Part shown: one piece after another, positions 44,289 through 56,500 of the stretch
Numbering within the stretch: position 1 is the first letter of the stretch
Layout of the letters: each line of letters starts with the position of its first letter
Origin: Rostrohypoxylon terebratum
Lineage: Eukaryota; Ascomycota; Sordariomycetes; Xylariales; Hypoxylaceae
DNA: 64,000 nt
Direction: 5' to 3'
Assembly (NCBI GenBank): GCA_022497145.1
Contig: MU385911.1
Location: 124,001 to 188,000 of the forward strand
Position numbers and translations under genes: made by a program
Notes under the pieces: model-generated
Told to the model about the DNA's origin: nothing
The model's database searches: none
What the model saw: only the letters and a program-made list of their open reading frames with translations

Positions 44289-45356
44289 TAGTTGCGTTGT
44301 GATGACCTCCCAGCAAGGATGTCACGAGACTTATAAAAACTCCGACTCATAGCATGACTATGCTAGAATGGAGATGGGGATAGTATATCATGGATACCAT
44401 AGAAATACAATAAAGTTATTTTGAAAATGAAATGTCCCCCATGCCGCGTCTTCGATCAGGCACATCTGCTAATGGCCGAGTTTGTGGAACCTAGACACCG
44501 TCTCCGCTCAGAATATTTTATGTTAGTAGCAGAAGGGTTAAGGGGTTGATTATATACCAAGATATGGCTTTTATCAAACCAAGGTACTTACGAGAACACT
44601 GCCCATAGATAAGTAGTTCCAGCTCCCACAATGACTATATGGTATAGCAAGAGCAAAAGGGGGATGGTCCAGTACAAGCGTGATATCGAATCCCTCTTAT
44701 TGGAAAAAAAACAAAAAAAAACTTATGAGCCTTGAATCATAAGACATTGATCAAGTAGGCTCGGAATGCTTCCTATCTTGAAGGGATATTTCCAGTACCA
44801 CTACCCCTATAACAACCTCAGCCGGCGGAGACAAAGCAGCATACTAGAGACGTACGTAGCAACGAAACCAGTGCGGGTGACAGGTTACACAACTCTACGT
44901 CTCAGCCTTCGAAAGCTGACACAAGACAAATGTAAAATCATAATATCATGACAGATCCAACTGTCAGTTGATACACGTATATGCAAGTACCTCATACCAG
45001 AATCTACAAGCTCAAGGAGGCATATCTCCTCCATTCCTGCCCAACATCACAAACCACCATCAAAAGTCCCTCATTGCCCACGTTAGCTCAATAATTCAAG
45101 CTTTTATTCATCCGTCGTTACAAGTTCATAGAATGGTATCTCATGCACGCTTATGCGTCTTTGCTTTTCCAACGCCGTCACACTAGCGTATTCCCGTTCG
45201 TTTCCCTACCACGCACCCACCCCTTACTTACCTAGAGACATACGTGATACGTAATTCATTAGCTCTTACTCCATCATATGTAGCTAGTAATTGCGGATGA
45301 GACCTCGTACGATTCATCCCGCGAGCTGAGCCCAAGCCAGTTCAGCTCGGCTCAGC
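44289..45356. other. Convergent intergenic region, no gene seen
   Basis: Holds the 3' UTRs of PIG-U and SAM37. Contains an A-rich run near 44705-44722. Near 45350 a GAGCTGAGC series (GCTGAGCC..CAGCTCGGCTCAGCTCA) forms short imperfect inverted repeats. No gene was found. Confidence 0.55.
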
Positions 45357-46772
45357 TCACTGCACGCGATCCCTCAGCTCGACGTCCGACTCCGTACTCG
45401 CACCAACGCCGCTCGCCCTTACATCAAACCCCGTAGGAGCAGGCTGTTCCCAGGTGGGTAACCCGTTCAGAATCCCGCTGATACCAATATCGCCAAACGG
45501 GCTAAGCGTCTTCCTCTCCATCTCGAATCTATGCGTGGCATCGCCAAATGGTCCTAAGGCCTTAACCAACGCCACAGCGCCCAACGCAGCACCCGCGGCT
45601 ACTGCGCCAGCGACAGCAATAAGCAGCTGTCCCATACCCTCCTTCACGTCACCCCCCTCGCCATCCTTCATCGCACCACCACCCCTACACCACCTGCTCC
45701 AGCCCACGCCAACGCCCGGGACCGACTCGACGACTCCATCCGCAAACCGACCAATCAACCCTATCACACCCAACCCTTCAGGATTCCTTCGAGGGAGCCC
45801 GTGATCGGTCTCTGCCATGTGTTGCGCGAAGGATCCCTCGATCGCCTCCAAGAACCCGACTAAACTCCCAAAGGATCCCTCTAGCGCGCTCCTCAGCGTC
45901 GGGTGCGGCGTGCGCACGCGTGCCAGCTGCAAGTACCCGTAGACGAGGTAATCGACGCTTGCCGGCGCCTCGTCAGTGAGGAAAAACGCGTGGTCCCCGC
46001 GCATCTGCTCCAGCGTCTCGTAGAAGCCTTCTGCGAAGTGCTGGAGCCGGATGGCTGCCTTGTTCTCGGGCTGCATCGCGTCCGCGGGGCCACGGCGCTC
46101 GCGCAGCTTCAGGAACCCGGTGGATGTCGTCGTGGCTAAGCCGGTGGAAGGGGATTCTTCGGCTTCTACCTCGGACGCGAGGGTGCTCATGCCTAGGGTC
46201 TCGACTTTGGCGAAGGCGGCGGTGCGGATGGCCGGGGGCACGGTCCAGGTTAGCGGGAACGGAAGGAGGGAGGAGTATGCAGGCCGGGTCATGTCTACCC
46301 AGGCCCTTGGCGATACGTAGAGCGACATGGCAACTAGCGCAGCACCGCGAGTTGACAGAAAGGAAGCGCAAGCTAGAGAGTCTGCTCTCTGATGCGGTGT
46401 GAGGTCATCGTCGATGTGCAAAACGCCTCGTCTAGTTAGATATGAAACAATTTCCGTGTACCCAGAGGTCCAGACGCCTTCATGATTGAGGGCGGGGAGG
46501 CGGTCTGCAGATATTCGATCAGCAGCAAATCCTCAAGTCTTGGGGACGCTGGTCTTTGGGCTAGGGAAGGGGCAGGGGTCAAGACATGTGTCTTGACGGG
46601 TTGATTGGGGAGGGTCATTACATTCAGGGCTGACGGTGGCATCATTGCTGGCGATCAGGTTCCAATGTTCGCGGGGTATAGCGCAGCGGAAACATGTTAT
46701 GGCAGCCAGACATTCAGGATCAATAGAGTCTAGGCCGAAGGCTGGTCCCCAAACATGCAGCTCCAATGTCAT
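45357..46772 (-). CDS. SAM37: Mitochondrial SAM complex subunit Sam37 (metaxin-like)
   Basis: Subunit of the sorting and assembly machinery that inserts beta-barrel proteins into the mitochondrial outer membrane. Two exons (46772-46622, 46504-45357) give 432 residues. Exon 1 begins MTLELHVWGPAFGLDSIDP, the metaxin/Sam37 N-terminal thioredoxin-like domain; the splice join yields VSPEYRLPALNHEGVWTSGY and then TEIVSYLTRRGVLHIDDD. The GST-C-like domain contains DYLVYGYLQLARVRTPHPTL. The C-terminal region has a hydrophobic alanine-rich helix (LLIAVAGAVAAGAALGAVAL) suited to the membrane anchor. Acceptor CTGCAG at 46505 was chosen because an upstream in-frame TGA excludes longer exons. The last 100 residues are low complexity and may vary. 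Confidence 0.85.
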
Positions 46773-47388
46773 GGTGAGAGATGGACGAGGCAGCTGACGA
46801 CAAGTGGCTGGGGGTCGTCCTGCGTGTCTGGGCTGCTGATCTCGGCCGGTTTGTGGGGGAGTAGATCAGCTAGTACGCCCAGTACGCTCGACTCTTCGTT
46901 AACCAATAATGAAGCCGAGTCGCGTGATAAGACCACCAGTTCGCAGTGGTGGCCGGTAATGTTACAGTCGGGAGGCTGACGACAAGGCCTCGTACAAAAC
47001 CGAGCAAGGAATGGTTTACGGTTGCACGCTAGGACGCCAGGACGCCAGGACACTAAGACGGCAGGATGATGGTGGTCAAACCGCCAAAATATCGTGGTCG
47101 AGTCACGATAGTGCCTAGAATGCCCTGGTTTTTCCGCAGTTTAGCAGGGACAAATGGAAATTTTGTCAGGGAGCGGTGATTATGGGATCCATAAGCAGAT
47201 CTCGCTATCCGATTCGAGCTGTACGTGCGGGCGATCGACGAAAGGACAAACCTATAAAATTCATGATATTGCGAAAGAATGGGAACAATGGGAAAATCAT
47301 CCCCAGGTTTAGTTATCGCCGCGTTTCAGGGTCTTGTGCACGTGGTGATAAGCATAGCCCTGGAGGTTACACGAATTGGAAGTTCAAG

Positions 47389-47439
47389 GTTTACACCAAG
47401 TTTACACCCAGTTACACCCAGTCGCATCCAATTACACCA
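47389..47439 (+). repeat. Degenerate TTTACACCCAG tandem repeat
   Basis: Four or five imperfect units (TTTACACCAAG, TTTACACCCAG, TTACACCCAG, ATTACACCAG) lie in a row in intergenic DNA. Confidence 0.7.
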
Positions 47440-49054
47440 GGCAGACTGAAGTGATCCTCGGTCGCCATTGACGTCATTCTATCGACATACCGAAGATGAT
47501 TTGCTATCGGCCGGTTGGTCATTCAGGTCATTCTTGATATTTTTGATTTTTTTTTAGGTTTCTCCTTTTTTTTTTTACAGGTATGTACTTCCTAAGATTC
47601 GAATGTAGATGTACTGTACAATCAAACAACTTCAACAACTTCAATGATTGTATCGAAGCTAGTCGAGACTATTCTCGGTAAAATCTCATTGTCGTATTTC
47701 CTACTTTCTAGGAAGAAGTTAGGATTTTATTTTATTTCCTTAATTCCTTACTGACTACTAATAGTAGGTATGTAATGTAGTCTTTTCGCCTCCCCCTGGA
47801 TCATCAGGGGGTGGCGAAAAGAGAATAGTTCCATTGCTCCATGCGATGGAACCGTTGAACGAAGGCATTAATTTTCATATATTACATAGTACACACTAAC
47901 CCCAAAATAATTAGATCTCGACACGTGCGGAACGATTGCGACGATTGTACTGTACTACTAGGCTATCTGACTATGTACATTGTATGTAGGTAGGTATGTA
48001 GATTGTAGGTAATAGGTATGTTAGCTGGAGTACTTTGTAGAGTACGATATGTGCCAAGTTCAGCAAGTTTAGCGGCGAGTACATACGAATGTGTCGAAAG
48101 CGTCAAGACTCAAAAGACTTGAAAATTCAACTCTGGCATCAATTAGAAATTTAGTGTACTCGTGAAAACCCGAACAAGCGAAGAAGCGACCCTACCGCCG
48201 ATCTACTAAGAAGCGTCAGCGGGAAAGAGATCGTCAAACTCCAAACTAGATTAGTCACTTATGCTAATATTAATGTTATTAATGGTGCATTAGCAGATTA
48301 CGAAGCAGGTAGGTACAGCATACATATTGGACATATTGGAGGAGATGGAAGAGAGGTGCCACTGCATACTACATACTACGTAGTATAGTAGTAAAAGAAA
48401 AGAAGTCTCCATCTTGATATTAAGTGGCCTGAATTCAGACCGCGTCGACGAGACATACATATCATATTGAGACATGTTTATCGGCTCAGATCGTTTCCGT
48501 TCAGTCTTGGCTTCTTCTTTAGTGCGAACCTCCTGTACCTAGGTCCCAGTTACTCTCCGATCACGATGATCCACAGGTAGAAAAAAAGAGGGAAAAGAAA
48601 CATGGGACGACCACGTTTACGAAAGACACGGAATAAGGACGGGCACTTGTAAATTTGGCGCCTGACCAGAACGAATAGCGCCCGCGTTGCATCGATTATT
48701 CTGTGCAGTTGACGGGTCACGCGGTCCGTTAGCAGCAAGAATGTTGAATGTTGAATGTTGAAAGTAGGTAATTACACATAGACCGACATGGCACTAACAT
48801 TACACCTACATAGTCCTGCATGCCTGCATACATCTAGAGCTACTATGTACAGCACGGTCAGCACCAATGCCCTACCAAGGTTATTTTGCCGACATCTTAG
48901 GGCCGTTGGGCAGTGAACCTGATTGCATGCATGTCTACATGCCTAGTATCCATATCTGAGATGGGCAGATAGATGTGTCTTAGAAACCTGGCAAAGACCG
49001 TAGGAGATCCATCTAATAGCAAGGCAGGTAATACTATAACACTATAGGTAACAA

Positions 49055-49390
49055 GGGGGGGGGGGGGGGGGGGGCGCACGATGATTTCCGTCCCCCACCC
49101 CACCGTGCGTCAACACCCCGCGCGGAAAAAACAAATTAACAAAATTTTGCTGATTTAGGATTTGCCAAGAATTTAATAGAAGCAAGCTGGCTNNNNNNNN
49201 NNCCGCCCCCCGCCCCCCCCCAGCCCCCCCCCCCCCCCCCCGCCCCGGCCCCCCGCCCCCCCCCCCCCCCCCTCACGATGATTTCCGTCCCACTCCGCTC
49301 CGTGCTTCATCACCGCGCGCGGAATATCCATATTACCATAAGTTTGCTGAGTGAGGATTTGCCTAGAAGTGAATCGACGCTAGCTGGCTC
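49055..49390. repeat. Assembly gap flanked by homopolymers and duplicated sequence
   Basis: A run of 20 Gs (49055-49074) precedes a copy of a sequence of about 118 bp (49075-49192). Ten Ns follow, then a C-rich 70-bp tract (49203-49272) and a second, diverged copy of that sequence (49273 to about 49390). Shared blocks include CACGATGATTTCCGTCCC, CGCGCGGAA, TTTGCTGA and GCTAGCTGGCT/GCAAGCTGGCT. The copies probably come from the same locus read with errors around a hard homopolymer. Confidence 0.8.
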
Positions 49391-50463
49391 TCTTGGAATG
49401 TCGGCATGCTAACCGTAACCATGAACTGCGCCGCCGCCGATTCGAATCATATGATATGGGACTTCATGTCCGACTCGTGTAATTGCCCCGCCTCGCTTTT
49501 TTCGACGAGTTGGTAGTGACTCGGGAATCGATGCGCCAGGCCATCGTCAGGAATGAATGCTTTCGCGAGTCATGGTGGCTGGCCCAGGTAGACGGAACCG
49601 TGAAGCTTACTCGCCACACCCAATGATAGATTTCGTTTTGATCCATACGCACGACTCTGTAACATACGGATCCATTATACCGATAAATAGGTTCTGTTTA
49701 GCTTTTCTGTACGTCGTAAAGCTGGGTTGGGCGATGCGCTTCTTTCTGTGGTCATCACGCCGCGTCAGGGGTTTGGATGGTCTAACGACCTAGTTTAGCC
49801 GATTGACGTGGACTTTTGCACGCAGTAGTATCAGTATATCAGTTATAGTACCAATAGTATCAGATTTCGTCGTCCCGAGGCAACGGCCTGGCCTTCTGTG
49901 ACTTGCCGTTGTTCTGTTATCGTCAAATGACTGTATCCTGGTAGGTATCGTGATGTAAGGGATGATCGAGGGACGTAACAGCCCCTCTTGTTCTTCCCTA
50001 GCGGGCCGCGAGCGAGCCGTAGTTGTCTCATCCAGACTTTTGGGTCGTTTTCTGGGTTGTTGTGAACTCCATCGCATTTTGATGCCACACTGCCTAACCG
50101 ACTTGTTCCCCCATTCACCGGCTGTGCATTCCCTTACGTCCTTTACCGTCGTCCCACTACTTAGAGCGACGAGATATTACGACTCGCGCGCATAGTACTA
50201 GTCGGTTAGGAAAACGTGGGGCTGACTGATAGGGAAATTTCCCAAAAGAGGAAATCATTGCATACAATTGGAGAGAGCACATGCTCGAATCCGGCCGAAA
50301 TTAGGGATATGGGGGGACACGATACACGTTTTGAGCAAATGAAATCGTGTAAGGACAATTGCCGTAAAGGTCGATTTTTGATTACATGGTATGAATGTAC
50401 CTAGTAGTAGGTATGATGACCATCCCAACATGTCACATAGACCTAATTGCGCAATGGAGTGAA

Positions 50464-50504
50464 TATCAAGTCAAGATCAAGATCAAGGTCAAGGTCAAAG
50501 TCAG
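50464..50504 (+). repeat. GATCAA/GGTCAA hexamer repeat
   Basis: Seven short six-base units (TCAAGA/TCAAGG) run in tandem between 50464 and 50504. Intergenic; no function evident. Confidence 0.75.
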
Positions 50505-53500
50505 GTAAGAGTAAAAATAGTTCTGTTCATTTCATTCCGTTATGGGCTCGACTGCTTTAGAGCAAAATCTCCCGGTATCATTCATGGTTGTTCCGTAGAA
50601 GCAACCCCATTCCCATTTCCGTGTCGTGAAGTCTGCCAACCATCCTTCCCGTGGGGGTATCCAGCGCACGAGAGGTCGTTCTGTGAAGAACGCCCCGTCG
50701 ATGCTATCTCTATAAGTACAGTTGATGACGTAAAATGACGAGGAAATATTCCAAATAACACCGGGTCAGGTCCTATAAGACCCCCCTAATTCTCATAAAC
50801 CGGACTGCAAACAAACAGACAATTCCTCCCAAGCCGATATTAAAAATAAATGTATATCCCATGTGTGAAAAAATAGTACAAGATCAACCGCCTCGGGTAA
50901 TGATCAAAGAATGTATAACGGGAGTGATCCTGAGCCAGCTCTGAAGAGATGGAGATGCGTGGGGATGCGGAGTATTATTGCATGGTGCATGCGAAAGAGC
51001 AAAAATTGGATGATCGCGGTGCGTTTTCGATGATGTGGTACGTTTGGCGGCTTCATAGTGGCATGGTATTTCTGATTCTGCGGTCTGCCGCTCAAATTAA
51101 TGTCGATGCAGGGTTCTTGTGTGGTTCGTGAACACGCAACGACGTGGTTGTTGTAGGTAGTATAGTATGCGGTATGTGTTATAGTGTGTAGCCATTATAT
51201 AGTGAGTAGCCAATAGCCAGGGGTGCGGGAAAGCAGGAGGAATTTTTGTGAGTGGCGCTGCTTGCATGATGGGAAATGCAACGCCGTACACACGCGCCCT
51301 GCGATCACTTGCATACCCGAGATGCACCTTTTGATGAAAGTCGAGAGCTGGTAAAAGGGCAGAATGGAAGAGAGAGCGGAACCCTAGGAATTCCTCCCCG
51401 ATTATACATCGTCCGACGATCGTCCGTAATTCTGGTTGGCCTTGATCCTATCCCTTACTGATGCTGCTTTAGGAGAACATCGCATGTTGCTGTGTTCCCC
51501 TATATCGATCAATCTCGCTGGTGGGTAGTAGCACTTGGTAGGAGCCGGGAGACTCGAGTGCGATTCGCGAAGGGATCAGCTTAGCCGCTCTTGGGTAGAG
51601 GAGGCAGAGGTCGGCTTGGTGGGGGACCGGGGCAAGGCGGGAGCTGAGAAGGGCGCTGGGAAGACATATCGATCTCGGGGGACATGGCGGCCATTGCGAC
51701 TGTTGTTTGGTAGTGGAACTTTTATAGAACCGGTAGTAGTATTGTTAGATAGCTAGTATAGCTGGAGTATGCTGGTTGTAGCAAACGCTGTTGTGGTTGA
51801 TGAAGCAGAAGCTAGATAGCTGAGCTTGAGGTTTAGTAATCTTGATATATGAAGATTGAGTTGCTTGTGGTGTTTGGTTTGTCAGGCGAAGTTGAGATCG
51901 ACTTAAAGATCCTGGGGGGAGGAGGGAGAGCAGGTCCTTATGTATGATATGGCGGCCTTCTCATGAGATGAGCAAGATACCTTCCCATTCCAAGGCTGTA
52001 GTATTATTTCGCTAGTACAACACATTACAAAAAGGTACGAAGTAGGTAAATACATAGGTAAATAGGTACATACACCGCCAAACCGTGAGTACCATCACTC
52101 GTCAGTACAGACTGTACAGTGAGTACTTGAGTAGTCATGTACAGATTCATAATCTTATTGCGAGATTAACGTACAAATTAGGCATGGAAGTACATGTCAG
52201 GCCGTGTCGCAAACCTCACGAACGAGTGACAAAAATAATTCCCCCCGAACCCTAGCTAGGCCACAGTGACGCATCCCAAAGATGGCGACAGGGAATAGGG
52301 AATAAGAAAAAAGATATTATAGGTACGTACTGCTAGCCATGTAAGAAGGGCACCTGGGCTTTGGCCTAACTGGACAGGGGGTGTGGCCTGGTGGATAACA
52401 TTATGGATTACACTACATGAATTACATGAAGAGGGCCTACATGTCTACATGTACATCATGTACCAAGGTGGTAATGGATATGCACGCTGTGTATCCCCCC
52501 ATGGAAGAAAATGAAACAAGCGTAAGCCCCTGGCAACCCTGTCAAATTCAGCATGTGCTACATCCAGCCCCTTGTTAAGACATTCGTGAGATGTACTGTA
52601 CATCGCATCCCCTTGAGAAAAGCGCATAGTCGATAAATTGCACCTGAAATTAGGCACTACCCGAAATAGCTGGCCGCGCATTGCCAGACCAGGAGATGGC
52701 TGGTAAATATTTTGTTCATTTTTTATTATTATTATGATTGTTTTTATTTTTATATCTCTACTCTATTTACACGTATTTTCATTTTCGGAGCGTTTTTTTT
52801 ATTGTTGATGGCTGTGTTTTCTGTACATTATCATCTACATTATTTACTTGATATATCATATAAATATCATAAATGTGCAAACCACTTACCCAGTGTGTAG
52901 TGTAGCATGGCTCTTTCTAGGCGACGCCGTGTCGTTTATTGATTTTCCTTTTCCTTTAAGCGGTCTGACTGTATAGTCAGTCCTACATACTATGTAGAAC
53001 AATATATCCATACACTACAATATACAACATAATCTGAGACTCGACTAAACAGCATTGACATATATACCACAACTCGTTTGACCTCGGCTCAAATCCACAG
53101 TGACGGCAGATATCGTGATGACCAATGCCTCCACATCGTCGTAGAAGACTCGTAGAACTTTAGAAGTTTCCACTTGATTATCGTGGCTCCACAAACGTTA
53201 GCTACGTTAGCATCAAATCTTAAAAGAATTTTCGCGTGGAATATTAGCGATGCAGACAGAGATTTCGATCCAGGTCAAAGCTTTTTTTTTTCCCTCGACC
53301 AGGGGAAGTGGGCCTTCATTTTCGGATGAGCTACCTGCCAGCTATGTAGGTAGTACGTATCGAATGTTGGCCGTTGCGGTGAAAAGAACAGACGAGAAGA
53401 CGAGAAAAGAATTAGAAGGAGGCTCGATCATGTCCGCGTCAAACGGGAGCCGACTTACGACGACCCACTGGGAATGTAATCCAGGTTGTCTAGGCTAAAG

Positions 53501-56500
53501 AAAGGACATAGTTCCAGACTTGAGCAACAGATGAGACGCGCCGGTTAAGGCAAGTGTCCTCTACTTCACGGAGCTGATGCTGTTCAACTTCGTCGTACCT
53601 TATTAATTGATGAATTATGACAACTATCTAGGCATGTAAGTAGAAGTCTTGGAGGTCTTGTTGAGGTACGTGCAACACCGCGCCGTGAACTGGCATTTTC
53701 TATTTGATGAGTGCCGAGAAGCTGTACCTGGCGCACTTTGCAACGTCAAGTAAGAACTTCAATCATATCATCAGCCATGCAAGGAGAAGTCAGCTGGTCT
53801 AGAAACCCTGAACGACATCTGACGAAAGCTGGTCCACCCCCTGTACTCCAGCCCTAATTCCTGTGATCTTAGTGGATTTTTAGGTGCCTCGGTGCTAAGA
53901 CTTGTTCGGCTACCTGCTGCCTTCATGTATTATTGGTCGAATATTACAGAAGAAGCAAAAATCCGATTGTCATGACAGCAGCCACTAGAAGATCTCCCTC
54001 GGGATGCCACGAGGTCCCGAAAAGGGAAAGTGACAATGGCTTCTTAGTGACCTGGTCCTGACCACAAAATTTTTTCTTAAATTTTTTTTTCTCAGACATA
54101 GCCTTTGCGTACCTGACTTCCCGCGGTCTAATACCTATCCTCAAAATGTCTAATTGATTTGTGTCGCGACCTAACACTAGCTCAGGTCGTAGTCTGGTAG
54201 CTACGTTGTATGGAGCCGGGCAGTCCGGACGCGTGATAAAAGTTCAAAGCGCGCCAACCTCCGGCTATCACGGACACTGGCAGAATGGCCCTTTTACGCC
54301 CGAGCTGAATTTCAAATTGTCAATGTCGTTATGAGATGTTGAAACAAAAGGTCCCGGAACAATGTAACTGCCATCTCAGCTGATGTGCATACGCAGTACA
54401 GGGCCAGGGGCAACATATCGCGAGCACGGGGTGCAGCAGTTCTTACATTCAGCTATTGTGCCCTAACTTCCAGGGTCCAATTGCTAGAATACAATTTTGA
54501 TGTCATTAATATCGACGAGTTTAATAATTCATCGTGATATAGCAACACTAAGATTTTATAGAGCGCGATTAGGTCTAGCTAAATCAGTAGCTTCGCTTTA
54601 GTTGCTTAGATTGCTTTCTTTCGGCACTAGAATTGTACGAACAGGCATGAAAAAATACATCTACAACTACCCCCGTCATACCCGGTGAAAGTTCTCTACT
54701 TTGACTTCAAAATCTCAAAATTTCACCGGCACTCCAGCGGACTAATTTTGGAGATTGGGCCGGCATGCTTTACTTAGCGGGCGCTTGGGTCACTCCTTAG
54801 ACCATGACTCATATGTAATGTGTTGGCCGTGATCCGTCGTCGATGACTAGGTTCAATATGTAGGACTGTAGGGCTCAACATTCTGGCTAGGGTGCAATGT
54901 GCACTATATGCACATTTATATAGCGGCAGCGTGAGGGATGATAACCCTAGGACCTATCTGCAGATGGCAGATGCAGATTTTTAACACCACAGACTTCACT
55001 CTTTGACATCTCACAGGGCTGATGATAGCGATGTACAAGTACCCCATATTTCGTCAGTGCGTGCATATAGTCCCTATCGAATATCATCCATCCATCTACT
55101 ATGTAGAAGTTGGGAATGCCTAGTGGATTTCACGAATCTCACCGCTTCTCGAGATTCACTAACGGAAGCCTGGGAAGTACGCAGTATGTCGATGAGAAGG
55201 ATACGTGCGTGCATGCTCACAGAGAAACAGTGCCCAGCCTCTGATCGACTCAACTCATGCGGTGGGAAAGTATCGCAAGATGCCGCTATTGAGCTGATGC
55301 AGCGCTCCTTGCGTACAACCCACCTTCAGTAGCTTAACAGACGATATTAAGAATCAATATCGTCTATCATGTCCGCGTATGTACATCATATTCTTGTAAC
55401 TTAAAATAGACCTATTAGACTCGGCAATAACAATCGTTAATGACAGACATAACTTGCATAATATATAGTTGATGCACGCAATACGAGCTTACAGGACTAG
55501 GTAATGAACATAACCCACCTAGCCGAGAGCCGTTTAGCTTGGTAAAGGGCACCCCCTGGAGCCAAGGAGATGAGAAGATCTTCGGCGACTCGGTGATAGA
55601 AGCCTCGTTTTTGTGCGAGCAATTCTCCCACCGCAACAAATTTTTGGCAAACGACAATACGGAGTGAGGTGAGGCAACTAAAGGAGCTTTGATCCCCAAC
55701 AGTCAGGGGTTAGATCTTAGGGCGGCCAGGGGATATGTCCTGATCTTCCAAGCCAAGCCGCTTCTGTTTAATTAAGGTGGGATTTAATTTCTAATCAATC
55801 GTCTTCTAGAAGCCTTCCAAAACAGTCTTAGGCTTCTCTCTCTCTCCCTTCCTCTCCCAATGACCTCACAGCTCCATTCCCGAAATCACGTTGGTCCACA
55901 ATATCGAGGTCCTACCTAGGTCCTAAATCTTAGCGTACTTGTTTCACCTATTCTGTTGAAAGTCCGGCTGAGGCTGGCGGCGAAAACAGGTTGACATCGG
56001 GATCCTTAAGGTAATAAGCCGGAAGCGTTGCGAAGGCAGCTGGATATAGACGCCTTAACCCTTGGTGGGCGATCGACGTTGGTAGGTACCGAACCAGGCA
56101 TATCACCCTAGGATCGTGAAATCACATAGGAATACTGATGCAGCGGTGACAGTCATCTGATATGTATATGCAAGTTTCTCTATTATCTCCGTTCTTGCTT
56201 CGACAAGGTAAACATACAGGTTACCGGTGCCTTGGATCTGGAGAATCGTCATTGGGGTCCAAAGAGTCATTCCTCCATACAGATACCCTAGCAGTTGTCT
56301 AGGTCAGATTGCACTTTTCGTATAATATGTGACAGCCTTTCGAATCCTTCGCGCATATCGAAGCCCGTTCGCCAGCTGGCAGGGTATGTGCGGAGGTTTC
56401 GGGCTATAGGGAAATGGTTGTATCAAAATGAGCACCGAAACGGCCTCTGTTCAGCCTGATGAAATCTGATCACGGCTTTGCGTAAGACGGATATCCTTGC

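Noticed and set aside
50464..50504. GGTCAA repeats as nuclear-receptor half-sites
   Set aside because: Fungi lack classical nuclear receptors of this type; simple hexamer expansion is the simplest explanation.
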